From the NCBI GenBank assembly GCA_004380135.1, contig QXCR01000193.1, positions 79,621-143,620 of the forward strand: a stretch of 64,000 nucleotides of DNA. The letters are read 5' to 3'. Of the stretch, positions 22,789 to 33,218 are shown in pieces (position 1 is the stretch's first letter; the number at the start of each line of letters is the position of its first letter). This DNA is from Stemphylium vesicarium. Its lineage: Eukaryota > Ascomycota > Dothideomycetes > Pleosporales > Pleosporaceae. The position numbers and the translations under genes were made by a program. A model generated the notes under the pieces. That model saw only the letters and a program-made list of their open reading frames with translations, was not told the DNA's origin and ran no database searches.

Positions 22789-24018
22789 CTAGTTGGGCGC
22801 CACGTATTCGTTGATAGTAGGCGCATTCTCCAGGTCAATATCAATACCAAACTGGCCTGATGCCATACCATAGCTGGCCTTGACGGCCTCAGTCGCGTAA
22901 ATGCGCATCTCCTTCTCGTAGGCCTCGGTCACGCCTGTCCATCGGTCGCCGTCGCCGCGATCCCAGGCCTCTGCAATGAGCCTACCCAGTAGAGCTGAAT
23001 CACGCACTGCAGTGTTGGCACCATTACCACCTGCTGGGGTCATGGCATGTACAGCGTCGCCTACCACCGTCACGCGTGGGTCGTTGGCCCACTCGGGTAC
23101 AACCTTTGGAGACGAGCAGGTAATCTTCCAGAAAGCGGCCTCTGACTCGACCATGTTGTCGAAGAGAGGCTTTACACGCTCATGCCAGTGCGAAGTGAGC
23201 GACTTTGCAATCTGTGCGGCAGGTGTGCCAGTAATTGTGTAGTTGTCGTTGGGTGCCTTGATGACGCCTGGAGAGCCGATCATGGTCCAGCCGAAATTAA
23301 TGTCTGGCTTGTCCATGTCACCTGCGCGCACGTTGGTGATGACAAAGACTTGACCACCGTTGGGTTGCGATTTATCGTCGACAATGCGGAAGACCCCTTC
23401 TCCCAAATTCTTGAAAGCAGTCGTAGGTGCCTGGCCATGTATACCTCGCGAGCCCAGGTCGTAAACTTTGATGGCGCCGTTGGCCAGCTGGCCAGCGACT
23501 GCGCTCTTGACTCCCTCACCACCAACCAGCATAGAGCCCTCTTCGCTCTTGCTTCCATCGGCAAATACAAGACGTACGCCATTGTCGGTCTTCTCATAGC
23601 CCGTGACGTGATGACTCCATCGTACGTTGTTCTCTAGGCCTTCCATAAACAGCTTGCGCATGTCACCGCGAGATATGCCCACAACCTTGCCATTTCTGCT
23701 GCTCAACTGCTCACTCTTGACACTCGGCGCCTCGACGCCCAAATTCTCGCCCGTCAGCGGATCGATAGCGGCGAATCCGGCGCCGCCTGTCTTGCCGCAT
23801 GCGTCATAGAATTTCTGGAAGCCCGCGGGACCGAGAACATTCTCTATTGCGTCGATTCCTTGTGCCGAGAGGCGAAGTCGGTAGCCTTGTGCGCGAAAGA
23901 TGATAGACGCGTCGCGCTCGAAGACGAGGAAGGGGATCTTGGAACGGTGCAGCGATCGGGCGAGAAGGAGCGAGGCGAGGCCGGCACCGGAGATGAGGAT
24001 GGGCTTGGGAGCGCTCAT
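22789..24018 (-). CDS. FAD-dependent monooxygenase (aromatic hydroxylase type)
   Basis: A single-exon gene of 409 aa with the three marks of class A flavoprotein hydroxylases. The N-terminal dinucleotide fold ISGAGLASLLLARSL (residues about 9-23) is followed by an Arg-containing segment. A DG-type motif is altered here to LVGGEGVKS, where most members have Asp-Gly. The GD motif VTVVGDAVHAMTPAGGNGANTA (given in part) binds the FAD ribityl chain. These enzymes use NAD(P)H and O2 to hydroxylate phenolic or other ring substrates; no membrane anchor is present, so it is probably cytosolic. It lies upstream of a Zn2Cys6 regulator on the same strand. The altered DG motif might change NADPH handling, but the fold looks complete and the length is normal. 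Confidence 0.88.
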   Translation of the reverse strand: MSAPKPILISGAGLASLLLARSLHRSKIPFLVFERDASIIFRAQGYRLRLSAQGIDAIENVLGPAGFQKFYDACGKTGGAGFAAIDPLTGENLGVEAPSVKSEQLSSRNGKVVGISRGDMRKLFMEGLENNVRWSHHVTGYEKTDNGVRLVFADGSKSEEGSMLVGGEGVKSAVAGQLANGAIKVYDLGSRGIHGQAPTTAFKNLGEGVFRIVDDKSQPNGGQVFVITNVRAGDMDKPDINFGWTMIGSPGVIKAPNDNYTITGTPAAQIAKSLTSHWHERVKPLFDNMVESEAAFWKITCSSPKVVPEWANDPRVTVVGDAVHAMTPAGGNGANTAVRDSALLGRLIAEAWDRGDGDRWTGVTEAYEKEMRIYATEAVKASYGMASGQFGIDIDLENAPTINEYVAPN

Positions 24019-24762
24019 GATGGGCTGTGAGGCGGATGGTGTGAGAGTGCCATTTCCACAGGAAGCGGCATGGCTCTAGATATAGCAGGTGCGCTGGGTG
24101 TTGAGGCAGGCGCGATGTATGGCGTCAAGTCTATTGTCGGCCCGCATCGGAACTTCGGAACTTTGGGCCAGCGTCGATTGCTAAGCCCATGGGAGTGAGT
24201 AAGCACCAAACCTCTACAATTCCGCCGCCCGTCATCACTGAGAAATGCATCTCACATATTATCATGCATAGTGACAAGGGACTTCGTACCACCGTGTGTG
24301 CCGAGATGAGAGGTGCACTCTTCCGTCACCTCCAAGCCTGCTTCGTACAACGACTCTACGGGTTCACCATCTAGGGACGAAATGTACAGTGAGAGCTTCC
24401 CGATTATACTGAGCTCCAAACGCATAACACCTCATGCATGCCTTGTCTGTGAATGGAATAGAGCCTCGGGGCTGCCTCCTAGGAAAGGCCGTCAATTCGC
24501 GTCAATCACGTGAGTGCGTGAAGGCGATCTGGGCAACTCCGCCGAACGTGTTTGCAAGTTTGGAAACTCGGACCTTCCAGCGCACGACATTTTCCTTTCG
24601 CATCATCCGAACCTCACACTTGCTTAAGACGCTTCCCGCTGTACCGGAGTCAACTTTTCCAATTAATGCTTGTCTGCCGTTTCCCAAAAGGACCGCCCCG
24701 CATGCGCTTTCCACACCCGCTCACAGGCAGCCATAGAGCTTCCCTACCACCCAGCGCGTCAT
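24019..24762. other. Intergenic region
   Basis: This is the promoter region of the FAD monooxygenase (minus strand), with a CTATATCT word (minus strand) near 24075. Overlapping short frames on both strands between 24189 and 24736 have no recognisable content and are treated as chance. Confidence 0.35.
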
Positions 24763-26678
24763 GTTCCAAGAACAGAATTGAGTAACGATGTTTGGCTGGC
24801 TGTACTCGACTATGTAATTACACACTATGCATAGTCAATCCATTATAACTAATTGAACCTAACAGGTATCATTTGCATCAGACCCCAAGCCTCTTTGGCT
24901 CACCTCGAAAGCGCTGCACGCCCTAGCAACATCCCGCTTGTACGATACTGTTCACATTCCAGTCTGGGATACAAATAAGGTCAAAGCCTTCATCGAAAGC
25001 ATCAGCTGTGGAGCTGGTAGACAGCTCGGAAATACGAGGACCTTGATCCTAGAGGATGAGGTGCCTCCGCCAGAACCAGGCTGTAGCCTGATTGGTCCAC
25101 TGGCTTTTCCACAATCTCCTCTTCCAAAGTCAGTGGGTAGAACAGATGACAGGGATCATGCAATGGAGACTATCGTGCGATTATTCGCTAAAGCAAAGCG
25201 CTTGACTACATTTCAGTATGTAATAGCCGACTGGCGCCCATGGACTCTCTACTAACAGCTATAGCACCATCTCCAACCGCCCTCAGCCGCAGGATCTGGT
25301 CATGGATCTTTGCGCAGGCAACGGGAACATCTCCTCTTTGCGTCACACAGTGGATGTATACACATGCCGCTGGATTCCTACATCTATGGCAGAATCACCT
25401 CTACGCATTTTAGACTTGTTGTTCAAAGACCATATAACCGTTTACACATTCAGCCATTGCGCCCCAACTCTAAAGAACCTCGAGTCACTTTCACTAGGCT
25501 ACGCGGGTCCGAGGGGTATAATTCCAAATGGTGTCTACAGCTGTTACACTGGCCCTCGAGGAAGTAGAGATACGCTTTAGCAAACTCATAAGCCTAACAC
25601 TGCGTTTCCTCGTCATTGGAAACCTGTTTGCCCCCTTTCCAGACTGATAGATCTGCCCGGCCTGTTGCGATTGACCATAGATGGATGTTCCGGATCAATA
25701 CCGTTCCTCGCTCAGCTCGCCCATCATTCAAATTCCAAGATACCGAAACTCCTCCACCTGGCACTGGGCCTTGTGACTGATCCGAGCCAAGGTTATACAA
25801 ATACAACTTTGGAGGCAGCTGGGAACTACGTGCTGGCCATCAGCAACTCGAAAGCAATTGAGAGTCTTCACCCAAGCTGGCATGACTATTCTTTGGATAG
25901 CGTTCTCTCAGCATTGAAGCCTGCTGACCCAAATCTGGAATCTTACAGCATTCACAATCAACTCAACTTCTAGAGTTCCGACGAGTTCGAAAACTCCTAC
26001 GAGTTAACCCTCCCGAAAAGTTCGACATTAACCATGTCACCCAGAATTGGATACGTGAGACTCACGAGAGGCTGGTTGGATGTCCAAAACTCCAGTCATT
26101 CGGTTACAAAGTATCCGAGTGGGAATGGCAACATTGCATGCAACAAGAAGATGTTCCCATGAACAAACTTCTCATGGTACGACTGCGAATCCAGTAGTAG
26201 AAGACTGACGGCTGATGTGATATGGGACGAGTTACGAAAGGTCCCAGAGCTGCGCGTACCACACCTGCGGCCGTGTAATCATCTGCATGAAGCCAGGGAT
26301 GAGAATTATACGTCCGGATGGTCACCCAGTCATGATGCCTACGCGTTTCAGAACCAAAAATGGGCCAGCGCATTTTCTGCATATTTACATGCACGTGGAT
26401 GGTGTGCAAACCTCAGAGCATTAATAGTACGCTGTCATATTGTAGATGTACCGCAAGACGACGTAGATCATGGCCGTCACTGCTTTGCGCCTCAATGTTG
26501 CTATGTCAAGGGGTTTCAAACCGACGCCTATGGGCGCAGTAGTGTCGTTGCAGTACCCATCACCAGGGCCGCTCTCAGAACCTTAGAGCCCTGCTCGGAA
26601 ATTCTGGACTATGATCCAGAGACTAATTGGGGGGTGAGACGTTTTTACCCAGAAGTTGGAGGCCCGAACGGCATCTAG
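24763..26678 (+). pseudogene. Fragmented F-box/LRR-like protein gene
   Basis: An F-box-like opening (LSNDVWLAVLDYV) is split by a plausible intron from PKPLWLTSKALHALATSRLY, the pattern of fungal F-box-like proteins. Downstream pieces in different frames (about 24938-25255, 25302-25580, 25640-25973 and 26217-26678) read like leucine-rich or hypothetical C-terminal segments, for example LISLTLRFLVIGNLF and DLPGLLRLTIDGCSG. They cannot be joined by convincing introns alone: stop codons fall near 25580, 25650, 25973 and 26200. No ATG precedes the F-box in frame. I therefore read it as one decayed gene, though an active gene with several unrecognised introns is possible. Intact F-box proteins recruit substrates to SCF ubiquitin ligases. 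Confidence 0.45.
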
Positions 26679-27165
26679 TCTTCGTATTTATGGACCCTGG
26701 GGGGCCTTGTCTCCGCTAGCTTACTAAGTGAGATGTTGTCGCGGCGTCTCAAGAGTGGGAAATTCATGTTCATCTTATACACCCTACTTGGCCTCTAGGT
26801 ATGATGGTGTTTTTGTCCGCTTCGTCCGAAGCTGCAAGATTTGCGGCTACCAATGTTTCTCTGGCGTTCTGCACGCGCAAACTGGTGGGTCCTTACGCCG
26901 CGCTAAATGTCACTCCGCGAGCTTAACCACAATCGCTACCTCGGATTCGCTTTCCAGGACCGCTTCAGCCAACTACAACGTCGGGAGCAGGATGCGCTAA
27001 CCGTAAAATTACAAAGACCTGCCAACAACGCATGATGGACGGAGTGAAAAGATGGAGATAGAATTGTGGCGTATACGCCCAAACTTATATAACAGGCTCT
27101 GCGACATGCCTCAGGAGACTATCTCGTCATCGTCGCGAACCCACAGGCTGCAAATCATCCACACA
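26679..27165. other. Intergenic, promoter of the NmrA-like gene
   Basis: No supported gene. The right part carries a TATA-like box at 27086-27092 upstream of the NmrA-like start. An upstream in-frame ATG at 27052 exists, but it would precede the TATA box and the conserved N terminus. Confidence 0.4.
27086..27092 (+). promoter_or_regulatory. TATA box of the NmrA-like gene
   Basis: TATATAA lies about 75 bp upstream of the ATG at 27166, a suitable distance for a fungal core promoter. It supports the shorter 342-aa product over the 380-aa reading from 27052. Confidence 0.45.
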
Positions 27166-28194
27166 ATGTCTAAACTCCTCGTCATCGTCGGCATAACCGG
27201 CAACCAAGGAGGCAGCGTTGCAGACGCCTTCCTCCCCGACAAAAGCTGGCGTATCCGCGCCATCACCCGCGACCCCTCCAAAGCATCAGCCCAGGAATGG
27301 GCATCTAAAGGCGTCGAGCTTGTGCAAGGCGACATGGACGACATCCCCTCTCTCACACACGCCTTCGCAGGCGCCACCGCCATCTTCGCAATGACCGACT
27401 ACTGGTACCCGCTCTTTGATCCTCAAGTCCGCGCCGAAGCCACGCGAAAGAACATGATACCTAACCAACTCTGCGCCGAAATCGAGATGACCCGCGGCAA
27501 GAACCTCGCCCTCGCAGTCGCGGCACCAGAAGTGCAGAAGACACTGCAACGCTACATCTACAGCAGTCTACCAAACTGCACCAAGCTGTCCCACGGCAAA
27601 TACACGAAGATGTGGCATTTTGACAGCAAAGCCGCAGTCGAAGACTGGATCACACACGATACCGCGATGCAAACCTCTGGTCTAAGCGCCAAGGCAAGCT
27701 TCATCCACGTCGGTCTGTACATGGATAACTGGAAGCGCGGACCCCTCGAGCTACGCAAAGATGCGGGGACTGGTGGCTACTACCACATCGACATCACCGA
27801 CGGCCGGTCTCCCGCGCCCTTTGTGTACACGCGCCGCGACACGGGGCCGTTGGTGAAAGCACTCATTGAGGATCTGGAGCCAGGCACAGTTCTCGCGGCT
27901 GTTAGTCACATGGCGAGTTACCGCGAGTTTATGGGTACGTGGGCGAGGGTTACGGAGAGGACGTTGGCGGGTGACGAGGGTATTAAACGGGTTAGTGTGG
28001 AGGAGGCGCGTGCTGAGATTCCGGGTGATGAACACTTTAAAGACCATATTATAGAGTGTTATTTGATGTTTAGGGATTTTGGGTACTATAGTGGTGATGG
28101 GAAGGTGCTTATGCCGCGCGACGTGGGAATGCAGGATAAGATGACGAGGTTGGAGGAGTATTTCAAGAGGGAGGATTGGTCTGCGTTGGAGTAG
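27166..28194 (+). CDS. NmrA-like NAD(P)-binding protein
   Basis: A single-exon gene of 342 aa. The N terminus LLVIVGITGNQGGSVADAFL has the GxxGxxGG-type nucleotide-binding loop of NmrA-like atypical short-chain dehydrogenases. A second-strand IRAITRDPSKASA follows, with Arg in the position that selects NADP(H). The length matches the family. Members act either as redox sensors of transcription (as NmrA does with AreA) or as reductases; many lack the catalytic Tyr-x-x-x-Lys. No membrane segment or signal is seen. The ATG at 27166 fits both the family start and the TATA box. It is followed by two broken genes and then a GH31 gene. Confidence 0.87.
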   Translation: MSKLLVIVGITGNQGGSVADAFLPDKSWRIRAITRDPSKASAQEWASKGVELVQGDMDDIPSLTHAFAGATAIFAMTDYWYPLFDPQVRAEATRKNMIPNQLCAEIEMTRGKNLALAVAAPEVQKTLQRYIYSSLPNCTKLSHGKYTKMWHFDSKAAVEDWITHDTAMQTSGLSAKASFIHVGLYMDNWKRGPLELRKDAGTGGYYHIDITDGRSPAPFVYTRRDTGPLVKALIEDLEPGTVLAAVSHMASYREFMGTWARVTERTLAGDEGIKRVSVEEARAEIPGDEHFKDHIIECYLMFRDFGYYSGDGKVLMPRDVGMQDKMTRLEEYFKREDWSALE

Positions 28195-28267
28195 TGCGAT
28201 GTATGCACCTCGCACCCATGAATCATAGCTAGAGCCGGGCACATACTGGGTATAATAACAATCGGAC

Positions 28268-29469
28268 CTAAAACTCGACATCATCGCAGTTCCGAGCTTG
28301 ACGCAAACTTGCGGGCAGCGGCAGTATGGCTATGAAGTCCGGTGCGCCTTCGTGGAAGAAGGCGCATACAAACCCCTTTAATTGGCAGTAGCTGCAAGCC
28401 TCGTGGTTATTTGGCTTCAACTTGCCTTGCCGAACTCTGATGCCATGCATTATGCCTGCGAAACGTTCGCAGGGTACCAAATGGGCTTCAAGACAGAGGA
28501 CGACTGACATTGCCCGAAATGTGAACGCCAGTTAACTGGATCAGTCCAACAACTCCATTGTTTTTTGACCCACGCTGGGCGAGTAACTTGAGAAAACAAC
28601 TGTTTCTGGGGCGCATCCTGCACCACCCGACCCAGACGGCTTATAGGCCGCCATCTGCCCTTGTTGGCGGAAACTGGGATCCAAACTCGAATGGGAAGAG
28701 TGACAGGAACTCGCTTATTCTTTCTCCTGTTATTAATCGGGGGGTCGTCAACTTGGGCCTCATCATCATCGTCGTCAGAGTACTCGGACAACTCGTTGCT
28801 TTGCTCAACCTCGTCTTCTGCTGGAACCTGCTCGCGGCCACCATCTTGTACTTGTGGAGGTGTAACTTGGGCACTTCCTGACTCGTTGCCGGGTGACTGG
28901 GAGCGGGGTTCGACTTGATCACGGCCCGGCGACGATGAGGCTTGAACTGGGTACTGGACACGGATAATGTCGAACTGGTTGATGGCTGGCTGGAACCCGC
29001 CACTAGGCGCCCGGTCGGCCATGAGTTCCGGCATTCGAACTGGCTCGGGCGCTGTGGGAAGCTCGAAAAGCATTGCGTCTTCAACTGGTTCTGAGTCTTG
29101 GGAAATATTAGACAAGCTACACAGAAGGGCTAAAATGCTCACGAGAACTTGCTCGGATGTCATGGAACTAGCCTTAGAGCTTGTGACTTGTGAAGAAGGA
29201 CGCTTGAAAAAGTCCTTGATGGACAGTCGCTTCCTTGGCTTTGGAACTTGCTCCTCAACTTGTTGAGTGACTGGAGGATTGGACGACTCACCCATTATGG
29301 CGTCCACACACTTGTTGAACTCGTCACGGAACTACTTTGCTCCGTACAACTTGTTCGCATCCGCATCTTCGTCAGACTCTCGAACTGGAGACGGCTCACG
29401 GGCAGGAACTGGATGTAGTTGTCCGTCGTTTGGAACTTGCTGAGGCGGTTGGTGGTGTCTTGCAGTCAT
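28268..29469 (-). pseudogene. Broken low-complexity gene of unknown family, with C-terminal Cys motif
   Basis: The reading begins at ATG 29469 and runs through a Gln-Val and Pro-Val rich, acidic, probably disordered protein (for example SEYSDDDDDEAQVDD). A single in-frame TAG at 29332-29334 interrupts it. After about 28,450 the frame shifts: the current frame ends at a stop near 28,450, while the neighbouring frame continues as a compact segment with HEACSYCQLKGFVCAFFHEG, a possible zinc-binding knuckle, to a stop at 28268. The stop and the frame break indicate decay. I do not recognise the family. The repeated CAAGTT/CCAGTT words simply encode Gln-Val and Pro-Val. A similar style on the opposite strand downstream (29,800-30,900) suggests that the two came together, perhaps in a mobile unit. 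Confidence 0.5.
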
Positions 29470-29799
29470 TGAGAGTGCAACTAGGTGCAAATTTGAACAA
29501 AAGATTGTGTTTGGAGTGAAAATTTGACGCGTAGCAGAGATCTTGTGGTGTGGGCGGTGGAAGTTGAGTGTCTTGGGGAAGGACCGACTACAGCACGGGA
29601 GGTCAGTGCTTTGCTAGATGCAGAAGCCACGAGGATGCAGTCTTCACCGTGAAGCCGCCCGTTAGAGTCATCGGTCACTAGGCGCATACGAGATGTGGTT
29701 TCGCAGGCGTACTTATGCTTTGTGAACACTCGGCACTACTACGTATCTTTTAATTATCTTTTATATCACACCCATAGTTCTTTCGTAGTTGGCTAGGCT

Positions 29800-30895
29800 A
29801 TGTCAGAGCCTTGGAGGTCCCAGGACTAATCTTGTGCTCTGCAAGTTATTCCTCCGCTCTATTTTGAAATTTCCACATCCTCACCCACAACAACATCAAA
29901 ACCAACACCAACAACGACACTCACGATACCGTCGCTCATTGAGCAGAGGCCGCAGCGCTTGGAAGACCTCGTAACCATCGCCGTCAACGCCTTTGAAAAC
30001 AAGTTAGGCGTTCCGCTGGAGGCATCTTTGTCTACCCACGACAGGTTTGTCGTTGGCAAAGACCCATCCAAGTTCGACGTAAGTCTCATATTGCCTTCTC
30101 TCACTACACACAACACCTTCTCCCACTATACATGAAAACATGCTAATAATAATAGCCATCCTGGTCATCTGGTCTCCCCCGAGTGTTCATCGAAAGTGCT
30201 TTGGCACCGATTTGGCCGCGAGGCTAGTAAAAGACAAGTTCATCGAGCCTTGGATCCCTGAGGCACCGATTCCCGCTGCTCCCCTCGAGCCTGAGGGTGC
30301 CTCACTTGAGGATTCAGTTCCTCTGAAGCCGGTCACTGGCGAACAAGTTCAACAAGGCGTCAAGGATGGGGCGAAGTCATGGGCCAACCTCTTGAACACA
30401 AATCCAGTTCCCCGTGCTCGGGAGACCTCACAACAAGTCACTCCTAAACATGAGCCTAACGCTTTCGAATAAGTTAGGGGCCCAAACAGGCGAATTCTCC
30501 AGCGCCTTTACAGCGCGCCTACCCCGGGATATCGCTCCAGGCGCCCAGAACCCCAGTTAGTAGACCCTCTGGTCTCACCCAAAGCTCGAGTTTCCAGGGG
30601 CCCCCGTCCTCATATCCCCTACTGCAAGTTCCAGCCAATGTGTCCACCACATCAGGCTCAAGTTAGGCCTATGCCTCCTCAAGTTTTCTTCGAACATTAC
30701 AATTCAAGTTTTTTCATCGAAGAGGGGGACTTACCGTCGCCCTGACGGTGCCGTCGACTCTGGCACCGTCAACATAAGGTCCCTGAGCAACGACAAGCAC
30801 GACGAGTGGAACCAGTTGGGCAAGCGTGACCCACTCCTCTGCTACAACAATTCATCAAGGGCTTTTGCCCTAAGGGGCCCATCTGCCTCTTAAAG
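29800..30895 (+). pseudogene. Broken plus-strand gene of unknown family, divergent from the previous one
   Basis: The ATG at 29800 is followed in frame by a TAA at 29827-29829, after which the same frame stays open through DLVTIAVNAFENKLG and GKDPSKFD to a good donor at 30079. The acceptor at 30155 leads to PSWSSGLPRVFIESALAPI and then a TAG at 30225. From there the coding signal changes frame at least twice: EPWIPEAPIPAAPLEPEGAS, then RPEPQLVDPLVSPKARV, then RPDGAVDSGTVNIRSLS. Codon use in each piece is coding-like. The product is Pro and Gln-Val rich and unrecognised; capsid-like or nucleic-acid-binding origin is a guess only. It could also be a multi-exon gene that I cannot splice, but several stops argue for decay. 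Confidence 0.35.
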
Positions 30896-31062
30896 CATAT
30901 CTGGTTAACCTAGATTGAGGCTAGGGACTTCATGTGGTGGAATCCAGTTCTTGTGAGGTTGATGTGCCAACTCCAAGACACGAATACATGTCGGAACTAT
31001 ACCAGCCAGCGCTAGTAGAAGAGACGCCTTCATCAAGTCTACAATATACATACGATTTGACC

Positions 31063-33218
31063 TCAGACCCGCTTGAAGACCGGCATGACCTCAATCGGAC
31101 TGTCGACCTCAACCTCCGCTCCGCCATCATGTTCCTTCTTGCTCCAGAAACATCTCCATTTCCCTCCACTAGACAAAGGCGGAAGATAGACAGTCTTCTT
31201 CCTCTGCCCCGCAGCAAGAACTGGACATACCAAGTACTTGTCGCCATACATGTACTGTTCCTCAACCTCCCAGCACTTCTGGTCTTCCGGGAACTCGTAG
31301 AATAGAGTTCTCATGACAGGCGACCCCAGGCGATGCGCCTCTTCCATTAGCGTGCGCGTGTACCCCCGCATTTCCTCGCGGACCAGCATGAATTTTTTGC
31401 AGATCTCATAAACAGCCGGGCCGTACGACCACACTTCGTTGTCTGCGCCGCTGCGGCAGCCTGGAGCTCCAGGGTACTTTGGTTGGCGGGGCTCGCGATC
31501 GCCGTGCAGGCGCATAACGGGGCAGAAAGTTCCCCACTGGAACCAACGCACAAAGAGCTCACGGAAAGCTTCGTCGTTGGGGTTTCCTCCGTGAAAGCCG
31601 CCGATGTCGGTTGTCCACCATGGCACACCTGAGAGACCCATGTTCAGGCCGGCTGCGAGTTGGTTTCGGAAACTGGACCATGTCGAGGAGATGTCGCCGC
31701 TCCATACGAGGGCTCCGTACTTTTGGCTGCCGGCCCATGCGCAACGGATGAGGTTGACAATGTTCTTTTGCCCCTCGGCCTCCATCCCTTCGTAGTATGC
31801 ACGAGCATATTCTTTCGGGAAGATGTTACCTGGCCAGTTGAGTAAGTGTACGCGAGCTCCGTCGAAACTGCATATACTCACCGATTGCAACATTAGGCCC
31901 CATGTGGTAGCGGTAGTTGTCAAAGTCGTAGTGTCGATACTCGGGTTCAGCTTCGTCTAGCCAATATACCTTGATGCCTTTCTCATAGTAGTTCTTCTTG
32001 GCCTTCTTCCAAACATAATCGCGTGCGGCCGGGTTCGTTGGGTCAAAATGGATGGTCTGGCCTTGGAAGGTCATTGCTGTCCGCACACCACGTTCAGTCC
32101 GGATTAGTAGGCCTTTCTCGACCATCTCCTCGTAATTCTCTGAGCGCCGATCTACCGTCGGCCAGATCGATACCATGAGCTCGATTTTGAGCTCCTTCAG
32201 CTCCTTAACCATCGCATCTAGGAAGCGAATATCAGCTCTCAGATAGATCTAATCATGCAACACAACAGGACGGGTATTGACTAACCTGGATCTGGCCAGT
32301 ACTTCTCGTCGAATCTCCAATCTCCCTGCAGCGGCCAGTGAAAAAAGTCAATCACAATGAGATCTATCGGGAGCTCTCGTCGTCGGTATTCTCGGGCAAC
32401 CTTTAGAAGCTCATCCTGCGTCTGGTAACGAAGCTTGCACTGCCAAAAGCCTAGACCGTATTCCGGCATCATCGGCGCCTACAGTCACCAGTGTGTTAGC
32501 GCAGCAAGTCAACGCGCAGACTGATGCTTACCTTGCCGGTAGCATCTGCATACGACCGAACGATTTCCGCGGGTGTTTCGCTTGCGACCAGCCAGTAGTC
32601 AAGCGCCTTGGTCGACTGTGCTTCGAAGCTCATAACGTTCTTTCCAAACACTGCATTGCCAATGGATGGATTATTCCACAGGAAGCCATATCCGCGCGAA
32701 GATACAGCAAATGGGATGCTAGCTTGCGAGTTCCGATGGGCGAGCTCGAGCTGGGTCCCTTTGATGTCCAAGTATGGCTGTTGATACTGGCCCATACCAT
32801 ATATCTTTTCTTTTGGATCCAAACTCTCAAAGCGAGCTGTAAGGTGATAATCACCACCCTTTATAGGCTTAAACTCGCGAGCCTCGATTTCCAAGGCACT
32901 GCACTTGGGATCGAGCACATCGCGCCGGTCACGAGCAAATTCCTCGAGAAGGATCTTTCCAGTGCTGCTATTTGAGATGACTATCTTGCCTCGCTTAGAG
33001 ACTGCGACCTTGATAGTTCCGTTGATCAGTGTCGCCGAGCTTTCGCTGGTCTCAATCTTAGCAACGATGTCGGGTCGGGGAAATAGCGCCCAGTCTTCCT
33101 GCGGCATAGTTGCCATTTTGGTAGCGCGAACGCGAACCGCATTGTGACCCCAGGGCTCGATCCAAAGCTGCTCGGCATCGTAGGTGAATATAAGGCGACC
33201 TTCAATCGTGGAAAACAT
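31063..33218 (-). CDS. GH31 alpha-xylosidase-like glycoside hydrolase
   Basis: A four-exon gene, with introns at 32479-32531, 32218-32285 and 31830-31881, encodes 660 aa. An N-terminal beta-sandwich (residues 1 to about 215, with GQYQQPYLDIKG) precedes the GH31 barrel. The nucleophile is Asp381 in KVYWLDEAEPEY and the acid/base is Asp451 in VWSGDISSTW; both are intact. WLDEAEP is typical of the YicI-like alpha-xylosidase branch, so release of xylose from xyloglucan oligosaccharides is a reasonable guess. No signal peptide is seen; an intracellular enzyme is likely. It is not a close relative of the other GH31 gene in this window (851 aa, different nucleophile motif), so this is not a local duplication. 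The 3' end lies about 170 bp from the broken plus-strand gene. Confidence 0.92.

Noticed and set aside
15643..33218. Idea that the two GH31 genes are a local duplication
   Set aside because: They differ in length, exon structure and nucleophile motif, so they belong to different GH31 branches.
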